This document shows positions 18,301 through 25,977 of a stretch of DNA of 64,000 nucleotides, piece by piece. A model generated the notes under the pieces. That model was given only the letters and a program-made list of their open reading frames with translations, made no database searches and had not been told where the DNA came from. The DNA is from Pseudomonas sp. GM41(2012) (lineage in GTDB: Bacteria; Pseudomonadota; Gammaproteobacteria; Pseudomonadales; Pseudomonadaceae), in the NCBI RefSeq assembly GCF_000282315.2, contig NZ_AKJN02000009.1, positions 1 through 64,000 on the forward strand, in the 5' to 3' direction. Each line of letters begins with the position of its first letter. Position 1 is the first letter of the stretch. The position numbers and the translations under genes are program-made.

Positions 18301-18703
18301 GGCGGCAGGCACGACACCGGCCGAACGGTCCGATGCAACTGACGCAAACTTCGCCTCTGCAGCCCAGGTGCATGCGCACACCCATGCCTTGAAAGCCAAA
18401 GGGTTTGATATCAACGCCTACTACTATTCGACGCGTTATGGGGCATTGCTTAAATACACACCCACCTATTCGGCCTCGGAGCGAACATTGCTGCTGACCC
18501 AGCCCGTTCAGCTCGTCGAAGGAAAGTGGGCCACCGTGCTGTCGACCGATCTGTTTATTACCCGTCTGGCGGATATCGGCAAATTGCAGGTGCTCAAGCC
18601 TGCTTATTTCTGGAATCAGGCCAGGCGCCTCGGCTCAGACTGGAGCCTCAGACGCCAACAGATTCCGGATGTCTCCCCCCACCCCACGCGGGATGAGTTG
18701 TAA
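15353..18703 (+). CDS. Protein of five tandem DUF4329-like modules
   Basis: A 1116-aa protein without signal peptide or membrane segments. The start at 15353 (MDEQLQQLAP) is chosen because TGGAG lies nine bases upstream; the frame is open 49 codons further. Five repeats begin at residues 24, 230, 449, 675 and 895 with FLSADDAA, FQSADEAA, FLTADDAA, YIREQDAA and FHHPDDAA. Each continues with a G-x-IL strand and a VATxPI-like strand. Most units then have YVSxxDGALLKY, and the units close with AKSGELQVLxxxxW. The unit resembles DUF4329, which is often found in toxins, but I know of no proven activity. The gene stands alone between the divergent urtA and a convergent ABC permease. Its role is unknown; a secreted or host-directed protein is a guess. 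Confidence 0.75.
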   Translation: MDEQLQQLAPTQSGSALNLLERAFLSADDAARFAHEQIGRHRNRGYYGYILQRNDQRFVITDLTGHPVSMTSHHEVIPDNHVLHSRFYSHPALSTLDVAKVTQLKWTVEDAATSLLMFSVDELRNSLQSGLPAYLSGAENSLIGFTPDRPRALSLLAQLGTEAAPGVFALGLKKGTIKPEQFVEEAAAAGDLQVLVSNGRWRPRGRITGPVVAGPWARSVPERVSFGAVFQSADEAALDRYAKDTELYDEERTWFGFILKQQGKEEYIATERVPVSDGRDKLYSLRSLFGISRKTGDYHYPESFKLHAFYYSRQRVKHARDPARRWLAHHFIVPRDLFVVVYDSNKRPVLDPDRVIPLYISTQDGALLKYVPRKGTKLFDNDTPGMGLEDIQKNLASGVLTPTGFVRVVANSGVLQVMRTNVCWDSRGGVDKYWQSSMNLQRRTLGPVFLTADDAALHVRSQLPSGSAKAFGGVILKRADGFFVATDPIAILREDFDIPWVFPDEAVTLGQFPAGCLIIARYRSRVPRELPVLLSTVDKEVYLNMLSVDVVCTAFIREGLMLDEYFLAPDGATIRYRAGLWARFKADLAIALGTSGKPGRELDAASIKEQIYLGLLSPTDWVKSLAKSGYLQVVSGSPLWGSARTVTEFAAYPPAVAVTSGYARAVAEPACSPMYIREQDAACFAHERARNRSATGFGFILKNARTGAFIATLPIDMQGAWLAYDRIFPGVLPSSHVTSAILLCAGQAPQNLSDDDYRHFLSPMDVSLARDAARTPQGYKPIYVSCADGALLRLSLSPFDPDLSLDKFGQYEFKDNPFATLERAQRDWRDIGEGRFRLSSYIQRMAKSGELEVLVTSAYWSRKGKVGQSWQPRMPSVSVDEQWANNPAPALGPIFHHPDDAALYAQSRLRSHESQTTVHASAILSSPGSYSFVALEPIADPGSPNEAIKRIFRIASDASTSPRNRLPRFPDGYTLVASHQLLLAAGTTPAERSDATDANFASAAQVHAHTHALKAKGFDINAYYYSTRYGALLKYTPTYSASERTLLLTQPVQLVEGKWATVLSTDLFITRLADIGKLQVLKPAYFWNQARRLGSDWSLRRQQIPDVSPHPTRDEL

Positions 18704-18735
18704 GGGGGGCGGGGTACCGGTCACAACCGTTGGCA

Positions 18736-19746
18736 TCAGCGCCTGCGCATCAGGCCGATGAAAAACAACCCGCCAATCGCCGCCGTGGCTATGCCGATCG
18801 GCAAATCCTCGGGGGCGATCAGGGTGCGGGCGGCGACATCGACCCAGACCAGAAAGAGGCTGCCGAGCAGGACGCACGCCGGCAGCAACCGCCGATGCTC
18901 AGCCCCCACCAACCGCCGCGCAATGTGCGGCACCATCAACCCGACAAATCCGATAGACCCGCTGATCGACACCAGCACCCCGGTCATCAGCGACGCAATC
19001 AAAAACACCCGCAACCGCACGGTGCGAGCATTGAGCCCGAGGGTCACGGCCGTCTGTTCCCCCGCCATCAACGCATTCAATGGTCGAGCCATGCCCAGCA
19101 ACAAAACCAACCCGAGCAACACGCTGGCCGCTGGCACCGCCAGCAACTCCCACCGTGCCAACCCGAGCCCGCCGAGCATCCAGAACATCACCGCCGAACT
19201 CGCGCGATGATCGCCAAGAAACAGCAGCAGATTGGCGATCGCCATCATCACAAAGGACACCGCCACGCCGCATAACAGCAGCCGATCACTGTCGAGTCGG
19301 CCATTGCGGTTGGCGATCATCAGCACGATCAGCATGCTCAGCAACGCGCCGATAAACGCGGCGATGGGCAAGGTCAGCAGGCCGACGATTTCCCCGACAT
19401 GCAGCACCACGATCACGGCACCGAGGGTCGCGCCGGAGGTGACTCCAAGCAGGTGCGGGTCGGCCAGCGGATTGCGCGTCACCGCTTGCAGCACCGCACC
19501 GATCAGTGCGAGCCCGGCGCCCACCAACGCACCCAATAGCATGCGCGGCACGCGAATCAGCCAGACGATGTGTTCCTGCCCGGCGGCCCAGTCCGGCACG
19601 CCGACACCGAACATCTTGTGCAACAGAATCCGCCACACGACCTCCACCGGCACCCGCGCCGGGCCGAAGCCCAGCGACACCACGCACGACACCAGCAACA
19701 ACGCGCCGAGAGCAATCAGCAACAAGGCGTAGCGACGATTGATCAT
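18736..19746 (-). CDS. FecCD-family ABC transporter permease
   Basis: Inner-membrane permease of the iron-siderophore/cobalamin importer superfamily, 336 aa. The start MINRRYALLLIALGAL at 19746 overlaps the stop of the binding-protein gene by four bases; the open frame extends further but without support. Family motifs include GPARVPVEVVWRILL, RVPRMLLGALVGAGLALIGAVLQ, NPLADPHLLGVTSGA and GFVGLMVPHIARRLVG. The cargo is not defined by sequence. In PAO1 a comparable set (PA2912-PA2914, from memory) lies beside the cobalamin genes and responds to zinc. Confidence 0.9.
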   Translation of the reverse strand: MINRRYALLLIALGALLLVSCVVSLGFGPARVPVEVVWRILLHKMFGVGVPDWAAGQEHIVWLIRVPRMLLGALVGAGLALIGAVLQAVTRNPLADPHLLGVTSGATLGAVIVVLHVGEIVGLLTLPIAAFIGALLSMLIVLMIANRNGRLDSDRLLLCGVAVSFVMMAIANLLLFLGDHRASSAVMFWMLGGLGLARWELLAVPAASVLLGLVLLLGMARPLNALMAGEQTAVTLGLNARTVRLRVFLIASLMTGVLVSISGSIGFVGLMVPHIARRLVGAEHRRLLPACVLLGSLFLVWVDVAARTLIAPEDLPIGIATAAIGGLFFIGLMRRR

Positions 19747-20690
19747 TCGCCGTGGAAACCCTTGGCCAGGGTTTCGACTGCCAGCACATTGTCGATACCC
19801 GGCGTGGCCTGCACATACGGAATCACGATGAAGCGCTGGTTCTTGATCGCGTCCACCGATTGCAGGGCCTGGTTGTTGAGCAGGAACTGTTCCTTCTGCT
19901 CGGCGGTGACTTCGCCGTAGTCGACGATGACGATCACCTGCGGATTGCGCTCGACCACGTTCTCCCAATTGACCCGGGTCCAGCTCGCCTCGACGTCATC
20001 GAGAATGTTGCGCCCGCCGGCAGCGTCGATCAGCGCCTGTGGCATGCCGAGTCGCCCGGACGTCATGGCCCGATCCTCACCGCTGTCGTAGAGAAACACC
20101 CGAGGTTTGTCCGTCGGCAGATCCTTGCGCACCTCGGCGACTTGCGTCTGCATCTCGGTGATCAAGGCATTGGCGCGATCCTGCACGTCGAAGATTTTTC
20201 CGAGGTTGCGCAGGTCGTTGTAGGTGTCTTCCAGACTGGCCGGCGGACGCTTCATCACGAACGCGCAGGACTCGGTCAGCTCGTAGACATCGATGCCCAG
20301 CGGCTGCAACGTTTGCGGCGTGAGGTCACCGCCGACGCGCATGCCGTAATCCCAACCGGCGAAGAAGAAGTCGACGTTGGCGTTGAGCAGGGTTTCCACC
20401 GACGGGTACTTGGCCGCCAGTTCCGGCAAGCCGTCGAGGATGGTTTGCATCTCGGGCGTGACCGACTTCCAGCCGGTCACACCGCTATACCCGGCCATGC
20501 TGGGTTTCAGGCCGAGGGCGAGCATCATCTGGGTCATGTTGATGTCGTGGCTGACCGCATGTTTCGGCGCTGCCTTGAAGGTGACTTCGCGGTTGCAGCT
20601 CTGGATGGTCAACGGGTATTTCGTGGCCTCGGCCATTGCTTGGGCACTGCCCAGTAACAGAGCGAGGCAAAACAGGGAACGCAAAGTCAT
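19743..20690 (-). CDS. ABC transporter periplasmic binding protein (metal-chelate type)
   Basis: A 315-aa solute-binding protein with signal peptide LFCLALLLGSAQAMA. It belongs to the cluster that binds siderophores, haem, cobalamin or metal chelates: an N-terminal lobe with HDINMTQMMLALGLKPSMAG, a linking helix near SLEDTYNDLRNLGKIF, and a C-terminal lobe with YDSGEDRAMTSGRLGMPQAL. It has two cysteines after the signal, in IQSCNREV and LTESCAFV, which could pair. Its start overlaps the ATPase stop and its stop overlaps the permease start, so the three genes form one tight operon. Confidence 0.88.
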   Translation of the reverse strand: MTLRSLFCLALLLGSAQAMAEATKYPLTIQSCNREVTFKAAPKHAVSHDINMTQMMLALGLKPSMAGYSGVTGWKSVTPEMQTILDGLPELAAKYPSVETLLNANVDFFFAGWDYGMRVGGDLTPQTLQPLGIDVYELTESCAFVMKRPPASLEDTYNDLRNLGKIFDVQDRANALITEMQTQVAEVRKDLPTDKPRVFLYDSGEDRAMTSGRLGMPQALIDAAGGRNILDDVEASWTRVNWENVVERNPQVIVIVDYGEVTAEQKEQFLLNNQALQSVDAIKNQRFIVIPYVQATPGIDNVLAVETLAKGFHGE

Positions 20691-21475
20691 GGTTGGGTGA
20701 TCCAGGTAATTCGTGGGTAGCCGTGCAAGGGGTGTTCATCGATCAGCGCTTCGACGCCGAACACGTCGCGCAGCAGTGTGGCGGTCAGGACTTCTTTCGG
20801 TGTGCCGCTGGCGACGATGCGGCCGTGATTGATCACGTACAGCCGATCACAGAAAGCGGCTGCGAGGTTGAGGTCGTGAATGCTCGCCAGGGTGCCGATC
20901 TTCAGGCGTTTGACCAGTTGCAGCAGTTCGAGCTGATAACGCGGGTCGAGGTGATTGGTTGGCTCGTCGAGGATCAGCATTTGCGGTTGCTGAGCCAGGG
21001 CGCGAGCGAGGATCACGCGCTGTTTTTCACCACCGGAAAGGGTGGCGAAGGCATGATCCTCGAAGCCTTTCAGACCGACTGACTCGAGGGCCTGGGATGC
21101 TAGTTTTCGGTCCTCCAGGGTGTCGCCGTCGAACAGACCTTTGTGCGGTGTGCGGCCCATGGCGACGACTTCGTCGACGGTGAGGCCGAAGGCGTCGGGG
21201 AATTCCTGCAGGACCACGGCGATGCGTTGTGCGCACCAGCGTGAGGATTGCGTCCAGACGTTGTGGTGGTCGAGCTTGACCTCACCGCGCTCGGGTTTGC
21301 TGAAGCGCCAGGCACAACGCAGCAGGCTGGTTTTGCCGCTGCCGTTGGGGCCGATCAGACCGACGAACTCACCGGGGAGCACGTGCAAGGTTGCATCACG
21401 CAGCTGGAACTGATGATGGCAATGGCCGTGGCCCAAGGGTGTCCAGGCGAGGTTTGTGAGGTTCAGCGAGGTCAT
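20687..21475 (-). CDS. FecE/BtuD-like ABC transporter ATP-binding protein
   Basis: A 262-aa ATPase that powers the adjacent FecCD-type permease. Walker A is GPNGSGKTS, the signature is LSGGEKQRVILARAL, Walker B is MLILDEPTNHLD, and the switch histidine is in SIHDLNLAAAFCD. The N-terminus has the unusual histidine cluster GHGHCHH (residues ~16-22). That cluster could bind metal, though this is speculation. It is the first gene of the three-gene importer operon; a hairpin repeat and a candidate Zur box precede it. Confidence 0.9.
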   Translation of the reverse strand: MTSLNLTNLAWTPLGHGHCHHQFQLRDATLHVLPGEFVGLIGPNGSGKTSLLRCAWRFSKPERGEVKLDHHNVWTQSSRWCAQRIAVVLQEFPDAFGLTVDEVVAMGRTPHKGLFDGDTLEDRKLASQALESVGLKGFEDHAFATLSGGEKQRVILARALAQQPQMLILDEPTNHLDPRYQLELLQLVKRLKIGTLASIHDLNLAAAFCDRLYVINHGRIVASGTPKEVLTATLLRDVFGVEALIDEHPLHGYPRITWITQP

Positions 21476-21518
21476 GCGTTAACTCTGAGATTTTCGGCGG
21501 TGCTGATGACGCCTTCGC

Positions 21519-21584
21519 GAGCAAGCTCGGCTCCTACAGTAAATTGTGTGATCGACACAATTCCTGTAGGAGCCGAGCTTGCTC
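21519..21584. repeat. Perfect GAGC/GCTC inverted repeat
   Basis: The 21-base arms GAGCAAGCTCGGCTCCTACAG and its exact complement enclose a second palindrome, AATTGTGT-GATCG-ACACAATT. It lies in the leader of the ABC importer operon, between the candidate Zur box and the ATPase gene. Confidence 0.88.
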
Positions 21585-21633
21585 CGGGCGGCGTTCCGAC
21601 GATGAGGCCTTCGGATCAGAACGAGGTGTTTGA

Positions 21634-21646
21634 GTTATACAGTAAC
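21634..21646 (-). promoter_or_regulatory. Candidate Zur box upstream of the ABC importer
   Basis: The sequence GTTATACAGTAAC matches the zinc-repressor consensus GTTATA-N-TATAAC at 10 of the 12 defined positions; both mismatches are next to the centre. It lies about 160 bases before the ATPase start. Its minus-strand right half, TATAAC, could serve as a -10 hexamer, so a bound repressor would block transcription. This is a pattern match by eye only. Confidence 0.5.
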
Positions 21647-21675
21647 GCTAAAAAACAAGCAGCTCGCCTGTTTCA

Positions 21676-23052
21676 TTATGAAGGTGAGGCCGATTCAGTT
21701 TGCCGATTGAATCGCGACAGCAGCACCCGATCCAGCAGCCAAACAACTACCAGCGAAGCCCCCACCAACGGAAACACCACCGCCAATGCAAACATGATGA
21801 CCATCGCGGTTTTCCATTTCGGCAAATCGTGGCGCAGCGGCGGAACACCGAATTTTCCCTGTGGACGGCGCTTCCACCAGATCACCACACCGCTGACGGC
21901 GCTGAGCAGAATCATCAGGCAGATCAGCAGGATGATGATCTGATTTAGCGGGCCGAACATTTTGCCTTCGTGCAACATCACGCCGATTTCCGTCGCGCGG
22001 GCGACGGCGCCGTACTGCTCGAAACGCACGTCGGCGAGGACGTCGCCGGTGTACTGATCGACGTGGAGCGTGGCGTCGTTGCGCGGGTCGTCGGCGAACA
22101 CTGCGATGGTGAACACGCCAGTTGCCGTGGTCGGCAAGGTGATGCTGTAACCCGGTTCGACCTTGCGTTGCACTGCGATGTTCTGCACGTCCTGCAGGCT
22201 GATGGTCGGCGCCGCAGGGCCGGCTTGCGTGCCGCTGTGGGCCATGTGTTCGGCGTGGTCGCCGGACATTGGCATCGGTGTGTTTTCCATGGCCCAAGGC
22301 ACGGTCTGGCGGGTGGCGGTGTTGAGGCTGCGAGCCTCGACATCGGACTTGGGCACGTTGTCCCACATCGCGGCCGGAAAGACGTTCCACACTTGCGCGT
22401 ATTGCTTGCCCCAGAACCCGGTCCAGGTCATGCCGCTGAGCAGCATCACCAGCAACAACGACGCGCCCCAGAATCCGGTCACCGCGTGCAGGTCACGCCA
22501 GAGCACTCGACCGCGACTGCTCAAGCGTGGCCACAGGATGCCGGCCGCCTGGCCGCGTGGCCACCACAGAAAGACGCCGGAGACCACCAACACCACGCCC
22601 CAACCGGCGGCCAGTTCGATCAGTCGATCACCGACGGTGCCGATCATCAATTCGCCATGAATCGCTCGCGCAACGGCTTGCAGATTCTTTTTCGCGTCTT
22701 GCTCGCCGAGGACATCGCCGTGGTAGGGATCGACGAAAACGTTGAGCTCGTTACCGCCATCGAGCACGACAAATTGCGCGCTGCGCTCGGCGTTGACCGG
22801 TGGCAAATACTGCTTGATCGTGGCTTGTGGATAAGCCTCTTTCACCCGCTTGAGCAGGTCATCGGCCGGGACGCTGTGATGCCCGGCCGGGACGTTCAGC
22901 AGGCTGCCATACATCAACGGGTCGAGCTGCGGCTTGAACAGGTAAATGATGCCGGTCAGGGCCAGCATCACCATGAAAGGCGCGACGAACAGACCGGCAT
23001 AGAAATGCCAACGCCAGGCCAGGTTGTAGAAATTCGGTTTGGGCTGTTTCAT
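21676..23052 (-). CDS. PepSY-associated transmembrane protein
   Basis: A 458-aa inner-membrane protein. The start MKQPKPNFYNLAWRWHFYAG at 23052 is typical of this family; the open frame continues upstream in repeat DNA. The N-terminal segment AGLFVAPFMVMLALTGIIYLF is the first membrane helix, and large periplasmic PepSY parts alternate with helices (WGVVLVVSGVFLWWPRG, IIILLICLMILLSAVSGVVIWW). A histidine/methionine patch, NTPMPMSGDHAEHMAH (near residue 265), could bind copper. Relatives next to TonB receptors are thought to help reduce or move metals. It is the last gene of the copper block, downstream of oprC. Confidence 0.88.
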   Translation of the reverse strand: MKQPKPNFYNLAWRWHFYAGLFVAPFMVMLALTGIIYLFKPQLDPLMYGSLLNVPAGHHSVPADDLLKRVKEAYPQATIKQYLPPVNAERSAQFVVLDGGNELNVFVDPYHGDVLGEQDAKKNLQAVARAIHGELMIGTVGDRLIELAAGWGVVLVVSGVFLWWPRGQAAGILWPRLSSRGRVLWRDLHAVTGFWGASLLLVMLLSGMTWTGFWGKQYAQVWNVFPAAMWDNVPKSDVEARSLNTATRQTVPWAMENTPMPMSGDHAEHMAHSGTQAGPAAPTISLQDVQNIAVQRKVEPGYSITLPTTATGVFTIAVFADDPRNDATLHVDQYTGDVLADVRFEQYGAVARATEIGVMLHEGKMFGPLNQIIILLICLMILLSAVSGVVIWWKRRPQGKFGVPPLRHDLPKWKTAMVIMFALAVVFPLVGASLVVVWLLDRVLLSRFNRQTESASPS

Positions 23053-23113
23053 CACGTGTGCTCCGCTTTGGCATGGATCTTTTAGTTGTTTGTTTGCGGT
23101 TGCTGCGCAACCG

Positions 23114-23177
23114 ATCGCGAGCAGGCTCGCTCCCACAGGTTCAACACTGTCCATGTGGGAGCGAGCCTGCTCGCGAT
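23114..23177. repeat. GAGC/GCTC inverted repeat between oprC and the PepSY gene
   Basis: The arms ATCGCGAGCAGGCTCGCTCC and GGAGCGAGCCTGCTCGCGAT are exact complements and are extended by CCACA/TGTGG. The element may weaken or insulate transcription between the receptor and the PepSY gene. Confidence 0.88.
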
Positions 23178-23181
23178 GCTT

Positions 23182-25299
23182 TTAGAAGCTCATGTCCACC
23201 TTGGTCCAGAGCGTGCGCCCCGGTTCTTTAATGGCTTGCGGGTCATTGGCCGGGTAGCCGAAACCGGCGTTGCCGGCCAGGTTCAAGTGCTCGGCGTACG
23301 CCTTGCCGAACAGGTTGTCGACGCCGGTGCTGACCTTCCAGTTTTTGTTGATCCGGTACGCGCCATTGAGTGAGAACACGCCAAACCCCGGGGTCTTGCC
23401 GAAGTCCTTGCCGACCACGTTTCCCTTGTTCTGGTCGATGCGGTTTTGCGCCGCGACCACTCGCCACAAGGCCCCTGCGCTCCAGTTGTCTTCGCTGTAG
23501 GTCAGGCCGAAACGTGCGTCCAGCGGCGGCATCTGCGGCAGTGCGTTGCCGTCGCTGCTGTTTTTGCCCCAGGCGTAGGCCAGGGTCGCATCGGCTTTCC
23601 AGTGACTGGTCAGCTTGTAGGCCGCACCCAATTCGCCGCCCATGATCCGCGCGTCGATGTTCTGTGCTTGCGAGGTCATGCCCATCATTGTTGGGGTGTA
23701 GTTGAACAGGATGTAGTCGCGCACCTGTCCGACGTAACCCGAGGCCCAGGCTTCGAGGTCTTCGGTCTTGTATTGCAGGCCGAAGTCGAGCTGGGTGGTT
23801 TTTTCAGGCTTGATCGAGTCGAAGGCATTCACCGAGCCGGCGGGGCCGGACTTGGGTGAAAACAGCTCCCAGTAATCCGGGAAACGCTGGGTGTGACCGA
23901 GGCCGGCATACAGCGTGGTCGGGCTGTCGGCCAGGTCATGCTCGTAACGGACGAAGCCGCTTGGCAGTGTGTCGGCGCGGGTGTCGTCGGCGGTCGGGTT
24001 AGGGCGCGCCATCATCCCGGACCCAGTGGTCTGCCGCAAATCCTTGGCCGAAGCACGGTCCAGGCGCGCGCCGGTAATCAGCCGGTCGCGGTCGGCGGCG
24101 TACCAGGTCAATTCGCTGAACACACCGTAGTTGTGGAAGTCGGCGTCCTTGTTGCGCGGCAAGTCCTTGTAGACGTCGATGCCCATGGCGCTGCGCTGGC
24201 GATGTTCGCTGGTCTGCGCATCGATGCCGCTGATCAACTGCACATCGGCCCAGCGCCAGGTGGCTTTGATCCGTGCGCCGAGGGTTCGACGGTCGACGTT
24301 GGAGGCCATCGGGCCTGCCATCATGCCGGTGCCTGACGGCGTGCGCAGGGTGTAGTTGTCCATCACGTGGTCGGCGTAGTTGTAGTAGATCTGCGCCTCG
24401 ACCTTGTCCAGCACATCGCCGATGTTCGACTTCTCGAAACGCAGGCCCAGGCTTTCGCGCTTGAACTGCGAACCGTCCATGCCGCGACCGGCATAACGCG
24501 CTTCGCCATCGCCCTTGCCGGCGGTGAGTTCCAGCAGGGTGTCGGCGTCCGGGGTCCAGCCCACTGCGACGTCGCCATTCCACTTGTCGTAGCGCGACGG
24601 CACGGTGTCGTTGTTGCCGTCCCGGTAGTCGTCGGCCTGCGCGGTGTTGCCGATCACTCGCACGTAACCCAATGGCCCGCCGGCAGCAGCGTCCACCACT
24701 TTGTCGAAACGGCCGTTGGAGCCCGCCAGCACGCTGGCGTTTACCCGAGTGCCGAGTTCGCCGAAGCTTTCCGGCTCACGGTCGAAGAGGATGGTCCCGG
24801 CCGATGCGCCTGGTCCCCAGAGCACGGTTTGCGGGCCTTTGATCACGGTGAGTTTGTCGTAGGTTTCCGGCGAGATGTAGGAGGTCGGTGCGTCCATTCG
24901 GCCGGGGCAGGCGCCGAGCAACTGGCCGCCGTTGGTGAGGATGTTCAACCGCGAGCCGAACATGCCGCGCAGCACCGGGTCACCGTTGGTGCCGCCATTG
25001 CGCACCAGGGCGAAGCCGGGGATGGTCTTCAGGTAATCGGCACCGTCGCTGGCCGGCACCGGTTGGCGCGGGTCCTTGGGATTGGTGACGATGGTCAGGG
25101 GCGAACTCGGCGCGATGGCGGTGATCACCGTCGGGCTCAGTTCTTCACTGTGACCGGCGTGTTCATCGGCAAGCACCATTGGTGTCAGCAGTGCACCGCA
25201 AAGGAAGGCGGTGGCGTGCCTGAAACGAATGCTGGATTCGTTCGGGGCAAAAGAAGCTTGGGCAGCGCACAAGCGTGTGTCAGCAGAAAACCTGGACAT
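23182..25299 (-). CDS. oprC: TonB-dependent copper receptor OprC
   Basis: Outer-membrane TonB-dependent receptor for copper, 705 aa from MSRFSADTRL; an ATG four codons earlier is also possible. A long signal region ends near LLTPMVLADEHAGH. The plug carries LTVIKGPQTVLWGPGASAGTI and the barrel ends in ...TLWTKVDMSF with terminal Phe. The copper site described for P. aeruginosa OprC is a CxxxM plus HxM set. Both halves are visible here: C131-P-G-R-M135 in the plug and H311-V-M313 in the barrel. The gene is flanked by other copper genes: a methionine-rich DUF2946-like protein, PCuAC and a PepSY protein. Confidence 0.94.
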   Translation of the reverse strand: MSRFSADTRLCAAQASFAPNESSIRFRHATAFLCGALLTPMVLADEHAGHSEELSPTVITAIAPSSPLTIVTNPKDPRQPVPASDGADYLKTIPGFALVRNGGTNGDPVLRGMFGSRLNILTNGGQLLGACPGRMDAPTSYISPETYDKLTVIKGPQTVLWGPGASAGTILFDREPESFGELGTRVNASVLAGSNGRFDKVVDAAAGGPLGYVRVIGNTAQADDYRDGNNDTVPSRYDKWNGDVAVGWTPDADTLLELTAGKGDGEARYAGRGMDGSQFKRESLGLRFEKSNIGDVLDKVEAQIYYNYADHVMDNYTLRTPSGTGMMAGPMASNVDRRTLGARIKATWRWADVQLISGIDAQTSEHRQRSAMGIDVYKDLPRNKDADFHNYGVFSELTWYAADRDRLITGARLDRASAKDLRQTTGSGMMARPNPTADDTRADTLPSGFVRYEHDLADSPTTLYAGLGHTQRFPDYWELFSPKSGPAGSVNAFDSIKPEKTTQLDFGLQYKTEDLEAWASGYVGQVRDYILFNYTPTMMGMTSQAQNIDARIMGGELGAAYKLTSHWKADATLAYAWGKNSSDGNALPQMPPLDARFGLTYSEDNWSAGALWRVVAAQNRIDQNKGNVVGKDFGKTPGFGVFSLNGAYRINKNWKVSTGVDNLFGKAYAEHLNLAGNAGFGYPANDPQAIKEPGRTLWTKVDMSF

Positions 25300-25353
25300 G
25301 ACAATTTCCATCGAACAGTCGTAAACGACACGGCCGGCAGTTTGCGCATTCCT

Positions 25354-25443
25354 TGTGGGAGCGAGCCTGCTCGCGAAAGCGGTGTGTCAGACGACATGAA
25401 TGTTGACTGACACTCCCTCTTCGCGAGCAGGCTCGCTCCCACA
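25354..25443. repeat. Perfect 23-bp GAGC/GCTC inverted repeat upstream of oprC
   Basis: TGTGGGAGCGAGCCTGCTCG at 25354 and its complement ending at 25443 enclose a 44-base loop. It lies between the methionine-rich gene and oprC. Confidence 0.9.
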
Positions 25444-25486
25444 GGTTGCTGTGGCTGTCTTCGAACCGTGTGAGATCGGGGTGTGT

Positions 25487-25957
25487 TTACGCGGCGATGG
25501 GCGGGGCGCGGGTGCGGGCGCCGGGGAAGAAGGTTTGCCGGGCGTGGCCCAAGCGAGGGGAAGGGGTGGTGAAGGTGGTGGCTGTTGGCGTGTCGAACGC
25601 GACGAAGGACTGGCCGCCGGTCAGCGCCGGGCAATTGAACAGCAGGCTGCAATAGCCGCATTTTTCCCAGAGCGCGTGATGTTCGGCCTTGGGCGGGCAG
25701 TGCTCGGCAGCGGGTTGCGCGCCGTGGTCGGCGTGCTCCATCGCCGACATGTCCATGCTCATGTCCATCGACATGTTCATGGACATGTTCATGGACATGT
25801 TCATGGACATCGAGGCGCGTTGATCCATCGGCATCGACTGAGAAATCAGCGGGCCGATAAAGATCATCAACATGGCGAACAGGCTGATCCAGCTGCCGCG
25901 CGTCAGGCTTAATGGCTGACGACGGTGTGCGGATGACCTGGCGCTAAGCGGGCGCAT
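25487..25957 (-). CDS. Methionine-rich DUF2946-like copper-block protein
   Basis: A 156-aa protein with an N-terminal hydrophobic segment (SWISLFAMLMIFIGPLIS). It then has a striking run of alternating Met with Ser, Asn or Asp (MSMNMSMNMSMNMSMDMSMD, about residues 49-68) and HADHG. Such Met/His strings bind Cu(I) in copper-handling proteins. A DUF2946-type motif follows, HCPPKAEHHALWEKCGYCSLLF, with CxxC. The Met run is encoded by a 12-base tandem repeat, so its length probably varies between strains. It lies between the PCuAC gene and oprC, on the same strand. Confidence 0.8.
   Translation of the reverse strand: MRPLSARSSAHRRQPLSLTRGSWISLFAMLMIFIGPLISQSMPMDQRASMSMNMSMNMSMNMSMDMSMDMSAMEHADHGAQPAAEHCPPKAEHHALWEKCGYCSLLFNCPALTGGQSFVAFDTPTATTFTTPSPRLGHARQTFFPGARTRAPPIAA
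25772..25810. repeat. 12-bp tandem repeat inside the Met-rich coding region
   Basis: Three perfect copies of CATGTTCATGGA (plus strand) are followed by a partial CAT; diverged copies (CATGTCCATG...) extend it on the left. It encodes the alternating Met run of the copper-block protein. The period is a multiple of three, so gain or loss of units keeps the frame. Confidence 0.85.
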
Positions 25958-25977
25958 GGGCGTTTTTGCTCAGTCGC

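Noticed and set aside
18736..21475. Calling the ABC importer BtuFCD (vitamin B12)
   Set aside because: Nearness to cobalamin genes is weak evidence. No B12 receptor is adjacent, and the candidate Zur box points to zinc, so the cargo is left open.
23182..25299. Calling the TonB receptor a siderophore receptor
   Set aside because: The CxxxM and HxM copper ligands and the copper neighbours identify OprC.
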